From Symsagittifera roscoffensis (taxonomy: Eukaryota; Xenacoelomorpha; Acoela; Convolutidae), in assembly GCF_963678635.1 (NCBI RefSeq), contig NC_087071.1:10617088-10681087 (forward strand): a stretch of 64,000 nucleotides of DNA. The letters run 5' to 3'. Below the pieces are notes generated by a model. That model searched no databases and had not been told where the DNA came from. It was given only the letters and a program-made list of their open reading frames with translations. Shown here piece after piece: positions 44,701 through 56,559 of this stretch. Numbering within the stretch: the stretch's first letter is position 1; each line of letters starts with the position of its first letter. Both the position numbers and the translations under genes were made by a program.

Positions 44701-46712
44701 CTAGAAGATTTGTTGCGATATGCAAAATTTTAACGGACAGGCGCAAATTTTGGTTTGTGTATATCTCCGGAACCCAGAGACAAGTATTTAGAAATGGTGA
44801 AAGTTCGTCGGAAAGATTAAAAAAAAATTGAAAGAACAAAAATAAATAGAGAGAGTGTCCTTGTTGTTACAATTCACAAAATACACAGTTTGGCCTCGTA
44901 ATGTGAAAACATTTTAGGGATACCTCGGTGTGACACATCCTAGAGTCGTGTAGTCCTTTGCGGTGGAGTCGGCAGTAATCGAATCTACCCCGGTGTATCC
45001 TAGGGATTTGGTCTGAGATTTTGGGCTGTCGCGCGAGTATTTGTATTTCCTAATGCCTGCGCGATGTTTTGGATTACGTGCTTCCAATATGTCACCGACG
45101 GTTCATCAAATGAGGCCAGTTCTGCTAACGTCACACGCCGCATTACCCAGTGCTCAAAGACGTAAGTGAAAACCTTGGAGAGCTTTGCTTCGGCAAACTT
45201 AAACCTTGGGGGTCACTCGATATCTTTGCATTGCGCTTGCAGTGTCTGGATACGGCCTTGAAAGTCACTACACTAAGGCCATTAGTAGTCTCGCAGGTCT
45301 TCGGATAGAGACGACTATTGGTACAACTTTCTAAATGAAGCGGGGGATTGTGTTCTACAGAATCCCTGATGAATGTGAAAGCTATTTGTGGAAAATGGGC
45401 TCTCCCGAAGTTGCCATGAATGGTAACCACCACAATGCTTTCAGCACTGTGGATCCTTTGATGTAATCTAAGGAAGGGTTCTAACCCGGTGATTTTAAAA
45501 AGCTTCGATTCCTATTGTGAGTAGCTAGGCAACTTGCTACCCTTAAAGAATAGTGCTTCTTGGTGAAACTAACTCTCAGTGATTGTCATTTATGAGTATG
45601 AGAATACTGAGGACAATTCACAAAACACACAAAAACATTTTGTCAAAATCAAATCTGATCCAGAAAAACGAGCAATGATTAATTATTTATTGTGCAGAAA
45701 TTTAAAACCAAACAGTATAGGTGAAAAAATAGAGTGGGTTCTGCATTAATCAAATTATTTTAATGAAACATCAATCTAATTTTTTTCTCTGTTTCATGAA
45801 GGATTCATAGAAACGACCTCAACGTTTCAGTCAAGATTCATCAATGAAACATCAATGGATTTTGCATCATTTAAGTTTCATAGATGAAACATGTGTGATT
45901 ATATTATTTAAAATGGCTCTGAAACACGAATGATATATGGACGCAAAACAAAAAATGATCTATGATTGGATTTCTGGATTGCATTGAAAGTTAGATCCGG
46001 GGTTTTCGCGTGATATGATTAACTCAAGTTGACCGGATTGTCAATCTTCAAACTGCCATAGTTTCTCAAAAAAAACCGTTTGCACCTCAAGTTAAGTATA
46101 TTTACATTTCAAAACTCAGGTTATATTTTTTTCAAACTATTATAAAAATTGTCCCAAAAATGCCTGATAAAAAGTTTATTTGCAATAGATGAAATTTGTC
46201 TGAAGATAAAAATTTGATTTTTTATTTTTTCGTCGAAACTCGGATTTAACTGATCTATGAACCTATTAGAGGAATTGAGCATTTTAGGAAGATTTTTGCA
46301 AGAAAGTTGCAAGATAAGCATCGCAAGAGAACATATGAAGCGTAACTGCCCAATGTCCACGTAAAGAAGTCGTCAAAATGCTACCTGAAGCGTACGCATA
46401 CCTGAAGTTTGAAGGCAGCTCTTCGTTTCCCAGAATTGTCTTTGTATTCAGGTAAGTTTGGTCCTCGAAATGAATGGGAGGAAGATCGTTACTAATCATG
46501 CGAGTAATGTATACCAATTTAGAATAATTGCTTCTCAACTTAACCGACTCTAAATGCTCGAGTATTTTCTGAAAATCAGGATCCAGTGGAATGAAAATTT
46601 TTCGAGGATTAGACTGATTATCAATCCAAAACAGCACGGCAATTATCAATAAAGCTATACAAATTGGTCTGAACTTAAAATTAGAGTATAAAATACGCAA
46701 GCCACGAGCCAT
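38725..46712 (-). CDS. Split gene: type II membrane, glycosyltransferase-like protein (host candidate)
   Basis: Exon 1 (46712-46402) has a short basic N-terminus (MARGLRILYSNFKFR), a single membrane anchor (PICIALLIIAVLFWI) and a lumenal stem. It ends at a CAG|GTATG donor in phase 2. After a 6.9-kb intron, a TTTTTGTTTGTATGATTAG acceptor opens exon 2 at 39522 in the matching phase, starting RLWVLYCFANKTTEQR. Exon 2 includes NNDRARNIGLKKSLEEGVEW and ALNLDGAQIM, a pattern of nucleotide-sugar transferases (N-x-RARN...G-xxW-x-x-x-DG). A third segment (39117-38725, containing DEDREYGYKEKLQFLLEA) follows in another frame, so a short intron or a frameshift lies near 39120-39190. A Golgi enzyme is likely; its substrate is unknown. 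Confidence 0.65.
40000..44640. other. Intron of the glycosyltransferase-like gene: AT-rich, with unassigned frames
   Basis: No domain was recognised. A 124-codon plus-strand frame at 41598-41972 overlaps a 98-codon minus-strand one (41890-41594); neither has a known motif. The stretch 40690-41000 is GC-richer, with coding-like composition but stops in all frames, and may be a decayed transposon. Confidence 0.4.
44790..44915. repeat. Dispersed repeat, copy 4
   Basis: It contains GAAAGAACAAAAATAAATAG, then AGAGTGTCCTTGTTGTTACA and CACAGTTTGGCCTCGTAATG, as in the copies at 14869, 16310 and 19680. Confidence 0.55.
44920..45500. other. GC-richer island of unknown nature inside the intron
   Basis: Composition shifts clearly from the AT-rich surroundings (CGGTGTGACACATCCTAGAG, GCAGTAATCGAATCTACCCC, GTCGCGCGAGTATTTG). 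A 96-codon minus-strand frame (45433-45143) has no recognised motif. The direct words CATCCTAG / TATCCTAG and TACCTCGGTGTG / TACCCCGGTGTA suggest an internal repeat. It could be a decayed transposon or transferred DNA. Confidence 0.4.
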
Positions 46713-46749
46713 GTTAGTTGTGACGGTTAAGAATAAACTGGACAGCTTA

Positions 46750-47568
46750 GCAGGCGGCTATTTTATTTTCAGTCGGTTTCAGATAGTTATTGTGACTTTT
46801 GTTTATAAAATCTTGTAAGTCGTGGTGCAGTTAGAATTTGTGTTATCAATCTCAATTCATCTACAAAATACACGCAAATACACGCAAACGCCAACCTGAT
46901 AAATAATCAGTTACTCGTCTGTATTTTTTTTCTAAACTTTGGCAGTACATTGCAATGTTTTTCAATGCACTTTTCAGTTTTTGAAGAAAAACAAAAACAT
47001 ATCTTAAATAGAAAAGAAAAATCATTTCATTAATCAAATAACAAGACTCAAATCGTATATCAGGGCAAAGCCCTGAATGTTCCGACTGTCCCTTAATTCA
47101 TATCAAACAGTTTTTTGGAAAAGAAAACCTTGTAAACCTATAAATTTTGAACAATATCAAAAATTGAAATGTTAGGTCGTTCGAAATTAAAACGACCGAT
47201 TTAGCTTAGCTGACCTCAATTCAATTTGGAACAAATTTATTGTGCGGGATCAATCGCCACGCTTTTTTATTACCCTCCAAATATTTTTTTGTTCTTCAAT
47301 TTTTTGTTATAAAATATCAATTAATGGAGTATTGGCTAGTTTACTGCCACAATTAGCCGCGGAGTATTGTGTGTTTCTCATCGCGTTGTTTTTACATTTT
47401 GCTGTCAATAATCAAAAGTTCATGTCCCATTTTGGCGCTGCTGATGGAGATAATACAAATAAAATATAGTGTTTTGACAAAAAAAAATCACAAGGGAGAG
47501 ATCTTGATTCAAAATTGTTCTTCTTAAGAGAACCAAAAATATATAAAATCATCTCAGAGTATTATAAG
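46750..47568. other. Upstream region of the glycosyltransferase-like gene; no gene seen
   Basis: AT-rich DNA 5' of the ATG at 46712, expected to hold its promoter and 5' UTR. No TATA box or initiator can be assigned with confidence. Confidence 0.4.
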
Positions 47569-47735
47569 CCCCGGTTGACCAAAAAAGCTAGCTATACAAT
47601 TTTCATATATGGAAAAATGCTATTAATACACTTTTCATGCAATTCCATAAGTACAGAAAATTGCATGAAAGGTCTATGATTAGTATTTTTTCATATCTGG
47701 AAGTTGTATGACCAGCGTTTTTCCATAAATCAAAA
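47569..47735. mobile_element. Short palindromic element of the CCCGGG/TCATACAATTT family
   Basis: It begins CCCCGGTTGACC, then GCTATACAATTTTCATATAT. The centre TTTTCATGCAATTCCATAAG / CAGAAAATTGCATGAAA is an inverted repeat. It ends with TTGTATGACCAGCGTTTTTC. It is in the opposite orientation to the copy at 14651. Confidence 0.65.
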
Positions 47736-48250
47736 ATATGGAATTTTTACATTTCATTTTTCAAAATTCTTTGGTTGTGATCGTAATCGATTACAAATGA
47801 CATAAACCTTGGTTACTCAAACGTAGTAACCAAAGGTTTGGCAGTCTCGCTTTGAAAATGCGTTGATAACAGCCTGCAATGTCTTAACTCTATCTCACAC
47901 AAATTTTTTAACGAAAGTATCACACTATTAAATTTTGGCAATTTTTTTAAAAAGTCATTAATTCTAAAATTAAAACTTTTAAATTACCACACATTGATCA
48001 ATGCATACAAAAACAAGCCATACAAAAGAAAGAAGAGTTTTAAGCGTTTTTGCGAAAAATTATTTAGAGGAAAGGAAAAAAATCCATTATTAGTATATCC
48101 AAGACTACGTTATACACGAAAAAAAATAAGTTTTGCATGCACATTTTTTTCAAAAATTGTTGGTATGAGTACGAAAAGCAATTTGCGGTATAAAAAACAC
48201 AAAACAGTTTTTGAGGGCAATTTCAACAACACTGACAAATTTTTGTTGTC

Positions 48251-48317
48251 GCTATCAAAAAAATGCTATTCAAACAATTTCCATATATGGAAATTGTCTG
48301 ACAGCCCTTTTTTGACA
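48251..48317. repeat. Minimal palindrome of the same family
   Basis: TCAAAAAAATGCTATTCAAAC is followed by AATTTCCATATATGGAAATT and then GTCTGACAGCCCTTTTTTGA, a nearly perfect inverted repeat around CCATATATGG. Confidence 0.7.
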
Positions 48318-48319
48318 TA

Positions 48320-49999
48320 AAGTTTTTCTTTTTTATTGTGTACAGTTAGAGGGAGAAATTTCAAATCAGAAAGTTTTTTTTATCCTTCTATAAAGTTTCA
48401 AGCTATGACTTGTTTTCACTACTGTACTGCTGTTCAAGAAAATTGATATTGATGATGTTTTTCAGATCAAAAACATTGATAAAATTGGGCAAAAGAGGAA
48501 GGTCTGACAAATTAAGTTATATTTCCAGGTATGTTGAACTACTGAAAAATGTTGAAGGCTACCATGAAATGACAAAAGGCTAGGAATGGACGGGTTGTTA
48601 AAAGAAGATCACTTGGGTTGATTTGAAAATAAACGCGAGAATCTTTAGTTTAAATCTGTTTTAAATTTTTCGTATACGCGATATCACATTCCTGAGAGGT
48701 TATTATTTTGTAAGTTGATCAACATGATTTGTGTCATGACAGTGAAAAAAGTTAGTTAAAAAATTTATTTAGCATCAATAGTATTGTTTTCAGTATCCCA
48801 GTTATAGCTGTGGAAATGATCATGTTATCTCAAACTAAAATGTGCAAATATCAAGTCCGATTCCACCTCAAAACCTAGTTAAGGTTACCTGAGCAAACTT
48901 CCAAGGTTTTTATTCATTTATCTCGTTACCGTTATGGTCTGCTAGGGAGAGGGGAGCTCCTTTTCAGATGTAAATGTATCAATTAATGCTTCTAAAATTA
49001 ACGTCTGTCCTTTGTTTTATTTACAACTTTGTTTCAGGGCAGGGTAGCTAGTCTATTAAGGATCTCATTGCTCCAAAAAGCCACCTCAGGTGAGCTAAGT
49101 ACACATCTCATTCACTCGAAATATCTAGGAAAAGTAGTTTCCGCGCCGCACTCCTGTTAATGCCAATTTTCTCTGGAACTCTTTTCTGATCCAGTAAAAT
49201 TATATCAATATCCAACTGTCACAGCTAGAATCAATACAAAACTTTTCTATTTTCGCTCCAATTAAATCCTTTACTTCAACGTAACAAATCAAATATGTGT
49301 TTTGTTTGCTTTCTGCTTCCTTTCACCAAAGTATAGACTCCCAATTAATATTAATAAGACGACCACTGCCATTTCCAATGATCAAGGCTGGGAAACAGGC
49401 CACTTTCCAGAGTTAGCTATCGTAATCTCTATGCATTTTTGAGCCTAAACGCCTGAAATTAATTCGAAGGTCACTCCGGGAACAACCGGGGCCCATCTGC
49501 CAATTTCAGGCTGAGAAAAACATGAGAGTCCTACGTATAAAATTTCAACCAGTTCCCATTGGTACTTGCCAAGTAACTTTTTTTAAAAATCCTCTATCAC
49601 TTTTCCCGGGAAAGGGCTATTAATGCCGGACGGAGTCACCTGACGGGTTTTATTCACTAGCAGTCTTTTTTAGAGTTGGTGTCTTGTGTTTCTTGCCGCT
49701 ACAGAATCAATATGTACTCAGTCACTATTTTGCGTAAATTGTTCATTTTTAAACCAATAGCTTCAGCTCCAATCGACGAATTTGACTCAATTAATAATAC
49801 AAGATGATACTTGTCACTGTTTTTTTAAAGTTTTCGCTCCTTTCGTTCATTGGGGGCCGGGAATTGAGTACCAGACTTTTTACTTCTGGCATAAAATCAG
49901 AATTAAGGGCCGATGCGAGTCTGGGATTAAAACTTTTAATTTTTCCCTAAATAGGTCTAAAACATACAAAACTTTGGTCTCAATTCAACCGCTTCTTAC
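48320..49999. other. No recognisable gene
   Basis: Non-coding DNA, GC-richer between 49370 and 49660, without conserved motifs. Confidence 0.45.
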
Positions 50000-50105
50000 C
50001 AGCCATTTGCATTTCCAGGAACCGTTATGACTTAGGCCATGGGGGTCCGAGCAGCCATTTGCATTTCCAGGAACCGTTATGACTTGGGCCATGGGGGTCC
50101 GAGGA
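50000..50105. repeat. 52-bp tandem duplication
   Basis: CAGCCATTTGCATTTCCAGG at 50000 recurs at 50052. The units are identical except CTTAGGCC / CTTGGGCC and the last bases (GAGCAG / GAGGAG). Confidence 0.92.
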
Positions 50106-52190
50106 GCCAGATTTTTGAATACCCGGCTCGATTCATCTCTTGTATCCATCCTATAAAATTCATCCAGTTTTGCTTATTTGTCAATTTGAAGAGGGAGGGG
50201 TGTTGATCAATCTTATTTTACTTGGGTTTTCAGCCAAAGGAGGGACTAAATCTGTAAACATTCGATAAGTCTGAAATGGGTCACTTAATTCCTTTTCTAT
50301 TCGTAGTAGTAATTACCATGCTACGCAATATTCATTCGCTTTCACTTTAAATCACATGTAAATCCCGACGTAATTTTTTTCAAATTGAATTCCTAGTTTG
50401 TTGAAAATCTACTAGGATCATACACTTTCATTTTTATATCTGAATTTTCTGTTTTTCTTCTCAGGTATTCTAGTGGGTCAGTTGGGATCGGTTATGACTG
50501 CTTTAGATAAGAGCTTTTTGGTTGAACTGGTTTGGTTTTCGGATTTTTCCTTAGTTATGTTAGATTATTTTCTATTTCAAACTTCGTTGAGATTGTTGAT
50601 TTTATGGTGAGTCACCTAATTTTATGTAAGAGATTTGAGAATGTATTCATTGAAGTGTTTAGTACCGTCCAAAGACTTGAAAGTCTGGGGGAAGAGAGGT
50701 GGAGACTGTTGAACGTTGTTGTGAGGCAGCAGGGCGAAAGAGACTGCGTTTATTCGTAAATTTTTATAGTCTAAAACCAATCCTAATTTTTTTCTTAGTT
50801 TTCCTAGTCAAATAGATCCGTATTTTTGAGTTTCAATACCAATGTAGTCATTACTCTTATTCAATGTATACGTTCGAAGTGATATTGGCACGCTATTTTG
50901 TTTTATGCGAGGGTTGTGACTCTGAAGGAATAGCTGAGAATGCACGTAATCTCGCTCTAACTAACGAAAACGACACTTCCTGGCACAATAGATTTGCAAC
51001 TCTATCGTCAGAATGTCGTCTTCTTTTTATCTCTCTTTTGCTGCTTGTTTATTTTGCACTGTAAAACCTCAACACTGGATATAGCTGCACTTTTAGTGCG
51101 TCAATTTGAGTTATGATTTTATTACAGTATTCCTCTAGATCGCTTTATTTTTTTGGTTGTTTTAAAGACTCACCATTAAAGAGTTGCTCACAAGCGTGAT
51201 TGTGGCGCGGTTCGTGAGGCGGCTATAGAGCATGCTCAGGACGTCCAACGCTGATGGCTAAGGCCAGTTGGAGTATAATTTTGAGCGTCTCTTTGAGTAG
51301 AGTCTTTTTTGCGTATAAAGTATTCTTTTCTATTGTATCAGGTGCTTCGTTCCTCTGTTTGTTTCCTTTTCTCAGAATCAATTTGTCTTTGATTAGTAAC
51401 CACTTTGAGTTTATGTAGGTTTCATGTGATCTTAATAAAATTAACCAGTTCAAATCTGTTAGAACTATAGTTTAGCTTTCCTGTACCTGTTATTTGTGCG
51501 GTGGCGTTAGCAAGCTGCGTTGGTTATCTAAGCTTAATGCATTATTCCAACCGGATAAAAGGAAAAAAGAAACGCGTGATACGCGTGAAATTTGAAAATC
51601 AATTATTCCTAATGATTGTCATGTGAATTTTGGTCAAGTGCGAAAAATTAATTTACAAAAGTACACATTAAAAGCTTAACCGTATCTTTACTATAAAACT
51701 GCAATTTTTTTTAACTTACTTCATTTCCTTTGACTTTATTTTGGAATGAGCATATTTTGTGATTATTTAGCGTCTTTGTTTCGAAAATATATAAAATTGG
51801 TTTCTGTTTTTTGTTGCGGTTGCCTTGAATTTTAGAAATCATTGGTGAATTCGAAAAGAAAAGTGGCAGTCTGCACTCATAAAACTAGTTATTAAATATT
51901 CAGAACTATTTAATAAACTATAATTTCATATTTACCTGGAAACGGGGTCAGCGAAAACTCCATTGGCAAGTCTAGTTTCTTTGATAGTTGATTGCATCAT
52001 AAGCTTGGCTAACATGCTGATTAAAGTTCGAGTGCGTAAGAGTGGCCAAAAAACTCAAATGACTTGATGATCTTGATTTCGTCAGTTGAAACTGAGAGTT
52101 CGTAGTGAGTGTTTTGGATAAGATTACATAAATTGCGTATAAATTTCGTGTCGTGGTTGTTTTCCAACACTGGGAGTTCAATAGGTTGTA
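50106..52190. other. No recognisable gene
   Basis: AT-rich DNA. Frames at 50532 and 50864 have no motif and are judged chance openings. Confidence 0.45.
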
Positions 52191-52204
52191 TATATTCATC
52201 CGGG

Positions 52205-52303
52205 ATGATAATGGCGGCAGTATTTAATGAAGAACGTCTTAGTGAGGGGGTAAAATATGTACATTGGACGAACGGGATCGTAGTTCCGGAGGATGCCTTG
52301 CAG
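52205..52303 (+). CDS. Possible isolated first exon
   Basis: ATG at 52205 (or 52211) opens MIMAAVFNEERLSEGVKYVH and then WTNGIVVPEDALQ, ending at a good donor, CAG|GTTAGT (52301-52306). The amino-acid make-up is protein-like rather than AT-noise. No downstream exon was identified before the gap at 53336, and I do not recognise the product. Confidence 0.25.
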
Positions 52304-53335
52304 GTTAGTACTTTTATTCTTAAAGTGAAGTTTAAGACGTAGGCTGATGTTTATTTAGATTTAATAAATATATATCGATTATGTGGGTTTCCTGAGGATG
52401 ATCTTTGGGCCAAGTGTCTTTGGAAAAAACGACAATAAGTGTACGTGTGAAATACTGTCTTCAGCATGACCTCGTGGTTCAATATATAAAGCGTTCTTTT
52501 GAAGTCAAATTCCAACAAGATCAAAAATGGTTGCCGAGCAGCTAGCAACAGCCGAGAGAAAGATTCGGATCCTCCTCACGTGATCCAATATACAGCTGGA
52601 AAAGAGAAAGAAAACTTTACAAAGGATAATTGACGAAAGAATTTTGGTTCTAGTTTTCATAAATAACTTTTTAGCCTATTATATATTTTGTACGCTATTG
52701 AACTTCTACTTCAAGTAAAAGCGCCGATGGCTCAACTTGTTATCTTGAAAAAAGTTGTATTATTCAACTAAACTTTAATTATTGTCTTTTTTATGTTTGT
52801 TTACAAAATGAGAGCGGATTTTGCTGAGCGAATTTTAGTATGAGAGGTTGTCTCAGTGCCCAATTTTTTCTACCCTGAGAAGCAGACAATACAGCGCGAT
52901 AACTTACCCCCATTTTTATGAGTTCTCAGGGCACTTTTGAATTTTAAATTACAAAACGCCGGTGCAAAATTTGTGAATCCTGGGATGAAAGTATGATTGA
53001 CTTTTGCGTGCGAAAATCAATCGCGGAAAATGATTTACAAACTCTTGATGAGAGCGAGAGCCAGGGGAACAAATTAAAGATTAAAATAGGCGTAATTTAA
53101 CTAAGTGTTAGTAAGGAGAAATTCTTTTCAGCAGACCTGTCAAATTATTTTCTGTCACCTCAGTTTAAACTTTAGAGACAAAAAGAGACCTCAGCTTTTT
53201 TCATTATCAATTTTTTCTGAAATTTTTCTCTCTAAATTTATATTCATTTTCCGCTTATAAAATAAGTAGACTCCGGAGGTTTTCACTAAGAAAATCTAAT
53301 AAAAATTTGAGATTTATTAGATAAATAAAAAATTA

Positions 53336-53535
53336 NNNNNNNNNNNNNNNNNNNNNNNNNNNNNNNNNNNNNNNNNNNNNNNNNNNNNNNNNNNNNNNNN
53401 NNNNNNNNNNNNNNNNNNNNNNNNNNNNNNNNNNNNNNNNNNNNNNNNNNNNNNNNNNNNNNNNNNNNNNNNNNNNNNNNNNNNNNNNNNNNNNNNNNNN
53501 NNNNNNNNNNNNNNNNNNNNNNNNNNNNNNNNNNN
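53336..53535. other. Assembly gap (200 N)
   Basis: Exactly 200 undetermined bases, probably a placeholder. It lies just left of the Ty3/gypsy remnant, so the 5' LTR may be hidden here. Confidence 0.99.
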
Positions 53536-53799
53536 GATTGCGAAAATTGTATGAGAGTTCTTCACTTCAGCCAAAAAAAAACAAGTGTATTGTCTTTGAA
53601 CTGAGTAAGATCTATCAGAAAACTATCTGTCAACAGAGACAATCCAAAGAGAAACAAAATTTCAAAAAAAACAAGAAATGAAATAATTCTGAGAATAAAA
53701 TACAGACTACGAGAAGAAGATGTAAATAACAAGGACATAAAACGCGAGAAAGCCGATTACAATCTAGCAAAAAACTAGAAGCATCGCACTATGAACAAG

Positions 53800-54383
53800 T
53801 TAATAATAAAGACACAACAGTTTAGAGTCTGAAAGAGGAAATACCAAAGTTATTGGATCGACTCCAATTCCCAATGTGGGAAAACAAGAACAGCAAACGC
53901 AAACATTGGGCTTCTCGGCAATACAAGACTGTCCCGAGGCGGATGTTAAAAAAGCAGAAACTTCGGAGGATGATTTGTACAAGAAGAAATTTTCATTTAT
54001 CAGCAAGATGAGAGCAGGATTTTCAACAAAAGTTGGGCTGAAATCAAAAGACAGATGAAAACGTTGCCTAAATTCAGGAAAAGATGATCGGCATAGTAAC
54101 GTCAGAGTGGGCGGAGACGGAACCCAAGACGGCAATTCCTGAGAAGCAAAAAGACAGCAAGGCATTTTTGGACATCAACACCGTCAACGATCAAAAATTA
54201 CTCGCTTTTTTATTGAAAAAGTGGATCTCCTCCCTTAAAAGATGAAAAAGAGAATAAGAGATAAAAAATGAAGACCTTGAAAAGGGAAAACTAAGACATG
54301 GTAGCAAGAACAACGGGAAAAAAAATGAGCGAGTTTTTAGATGGTAGGGAATCGGAAAACACACTCTCTCTCACACACACACT

Positions 54384-54427
<44 letters not shown>

Positions 54428-54780
54428 GAGAGAGAGATATCGTGAGGGAGGAAGATAGGATAGGAATCAACATTTAGGAGATGCAGAAACGATGAAAACC
54501 TACTCAGCCTTGAAGTAAGAATGGTGAATAGTTAACCAGATTTAATCAGCCAAATTTACTCAGATAACTCGTGGATCCTTGAAAACAAGCTAGATGCTCT
54601 TATAAGGAACTCGAACGCACCCTAGCGGAAGGTATTCCGCAAAAAGAGGATGCACAAAATTTTAGTTTGGATATCAGAGAACCAAATGGACCTTTGCTCA
54701 AGAACTCGACCACTACTAAAAAAAGAAAAACATAAACCAATTGAATGAAAACCTGAACACAATACAACATTAATAACATT
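53800..54780 (+). pseudogene. Possible gag/5' part of the Ty3/gypsy remnant
   Basis: A-rich, coding-like plus-strand DNA, for example 53876-54058 (MGKQEQQTQTLGFSAIQDCP), with stops in every frame. No zinc knuckle or protease motif could be seen. It is placed with the gypsy element because of location and base composition. Confidence 0.3.
54361..54434. repeat. Compound (CA)n-(GA)n microsatellite
   Basis: ACACTCTCTCTCACACACAC is followed by about 17 AG units. Confidence 0.92.
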
Positions 54781-54839
54781 CTTAATAACCTTTAATAACA
54801 TTTATCAACGTCAGGTTTAGGGGCAACATTAGAGCAAAA

Positions 54840-55460
54840 TTGCCCGGAAGGCTGGGTGGCCATAGCATATGCTTCATGTTTTCTAGATTCTCTGGAAGAA
54901 ACGTATTCTGTAAACGAGCAAGAATTACTCGGCGTAGTTTGGACCATCGAACGTTTTGAATATTATCTATACGGAAAGCACTTTGCTGTCATCACGGACC
55001 ATCAAGCTTTAATCAGCGCATTAAACGCAAGTGAAAGATCAAAAACCAGTCAAAGCAGGTAAACCCGAGAGACTGACCAGCTAATTCCCTTTTTAATTTT
55101 GACATTAAATATTTTGCGGAGAATAAAATGGGTCTAATAGATTATATGTCACAAAATCCGGCTGGATCAACAAAAGCCCCTAGCGCATACGACGAGGAAA
55201 TTGTAGTAGCATCAATTATTTCATTCATAAACAATCTTGAAATGATTTTCAGTGTCATACTGAGCAATCTAGCCAATCTGAACAAGGCACCACATCGGCT
55301 GATCAAAGAGCGCGCGGAAAATAAAAGAACGTTAACTAGCAGTTCAACATATCAACCGAAACTCAAACATTCCGCATATTCCGGACGCGGTCATTCTCAA
55401 TCACTCAAATCAAATCAGTTCTGCTCCAAACCATTTGAGATCCAGTCAACAAAATAATCA
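54840..55460 (+). pseudogene. pol: Ty3/gypsy RNase H and pol linker fragment
   Basis: 54856-55062 encodes AYASCFLDSLEETYSVNEQE then LLGVVWTIERFEYYLYGKHF and VITDHQALISALNA. These are classic gypsy RNase H blocks (PIAYASRxL, Y-x-E-LL-A-V-VW, FxYYLYG, TDHQAL), retaining the E and D metal ligands. 55128-55457 continues in another frame, MGLIDYMSQNPAGSTKAPSA and YDEEIVVASI, the usual linker after RNase H. The frame changes near 55060. The reverse-transcriptase domain that should precede it is not visible; the element is internally deleted or has decayed beyond recognition. Confidence 0.85.
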
Positions 55461-55935
55461 AACTAATTTCTTAATACTCGGTCAACTTGTATCGAAAACA
55501 CTCCGAGAAAGTAGGACGACAAAGGAACCTTAAAGAATTTGAAGCTGAATTCATCCCGGATGATGTGAAAACGCTTGAACCACGTAGCAGGAACAAAACG
55601 CAATGGCAGGGCTAATCGAAAAGTGAGGAGAGCCTGTCCGATCTACTGTGGCACAAGAGAAAAACAGTTTCAAAGAAAACGAAACTAAAAACTACGCCCC
55701 CGCGACAGGAGTAAAGAACGCACGATAACTCCTCTTATCACAACCTAAAAAGCAATCGAACTTTCCGAAAATTGCTTTTAGCGACTACCCACCGATCACA
55801 GAAATTTAATGACCATCAAAGCCAAATAAAACTGCTATCCAAGCAATGCAAACAGAGAATTACACGATAACAATCGCCAGTCAAACACAAGTCTCCGTAG
55901 AAGTACACGAGACAAATGATTAATGCATAAGCCGC

Positions 55936-56424
55936 TTGGACCCATCTCAATGTAGCCAAGAAGAACATATACCTCCCACTATGACGAATATGCAACAAAC
56001 ACAACTAGAGGCCAGCCACAACCTGATCACAGAGGGAATCATCGACAAAATCGACCAGGGTACGAATACCGAATTAGAGGAGGACACAACTTTTTTTCCT
56101 GAGAAAATTCCAAAAATCATCGAAACCGCCACCACCAATTTCATTACCGCCACACATATACCTCCCACTATGACGAATATGCAACAAACACAACTAGAGG
56201 CCAGCCACAACCTGATCACAGAGGGAATCATCGACAAAATCGACCAGGGTACGAATACCGAATTAGAGGAGGACACAACTTTTTTTCCTGAGAAAATTCC
56301 AAAAATCATCAAAACCGCCACCACCAATTTCATTACCGCCACACCAAAAAGGACAAAACCTTGCGATCACTCAAAAACTTTGTCAAAAATCGAGACTTCG
56401 GGTGCCAATCATGACTTTGCATGA
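55936..56424 (+). pseudogene. Gypsy pol linker ORF with an in-frame tandem duplication
   Basis: This 162-codon frame lies between RNase H and integrase. Its bulk is a 63-residue unit present twice (starting PPTMTNMQQTQLEASHNLIT), with one residue changed (Glu/Lys). The unit is acidic and polar, with no domain I know. The duplication is nearly exact and so is much younger than the surrounding decay. Confidence 0.6.
55965..56342. repeat. 189-bp tandem duplication
   Basis: ACATATACCTCCCACTATGA at 55965 recurs at 56154; 189 bp is 63 codons. Only one difference was noticed (ATCGAAACC / ATCAAAACC). Confidence 0.92.
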
Positions 56425-56559
56425 ACAATACTGGTTCAACATCCAAAATAGACTACACGTGAGAGAAGAGTGTTTGCTGATTAATGAAAGAATTGTCATA
56501 CCGACAAACTCAGACAAACAGTGCTAGACAGCCTAAAATTAACTCACGCTGGGTCGGTA

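Noticed and set aside
45143-45433. Minus-strand 96-codon ORF in the GC-rich island as a gene
   Set aside because: Open frames are expected by chance in GC-richer DNA, and no family resemblance was seen.
47994-48320. 108-codon Lys-rich plus-strand ORF
   Set aside because: Its last 25 codons come from the palindromic miniature element, and the rest is A-rich without motifs.
54291-54473. Minus-strand Ser/Leu repeat protein
   Set aside because: Translation of the (CA)n-(GA)n microsatellite.
55947-56342. 131-codon minus-strand hydrophobic ORF that looks like a membrane protein
   Set aside because: Antisense shadow of the duplicated gypsy linker; the plus strand has the consistent pol order.
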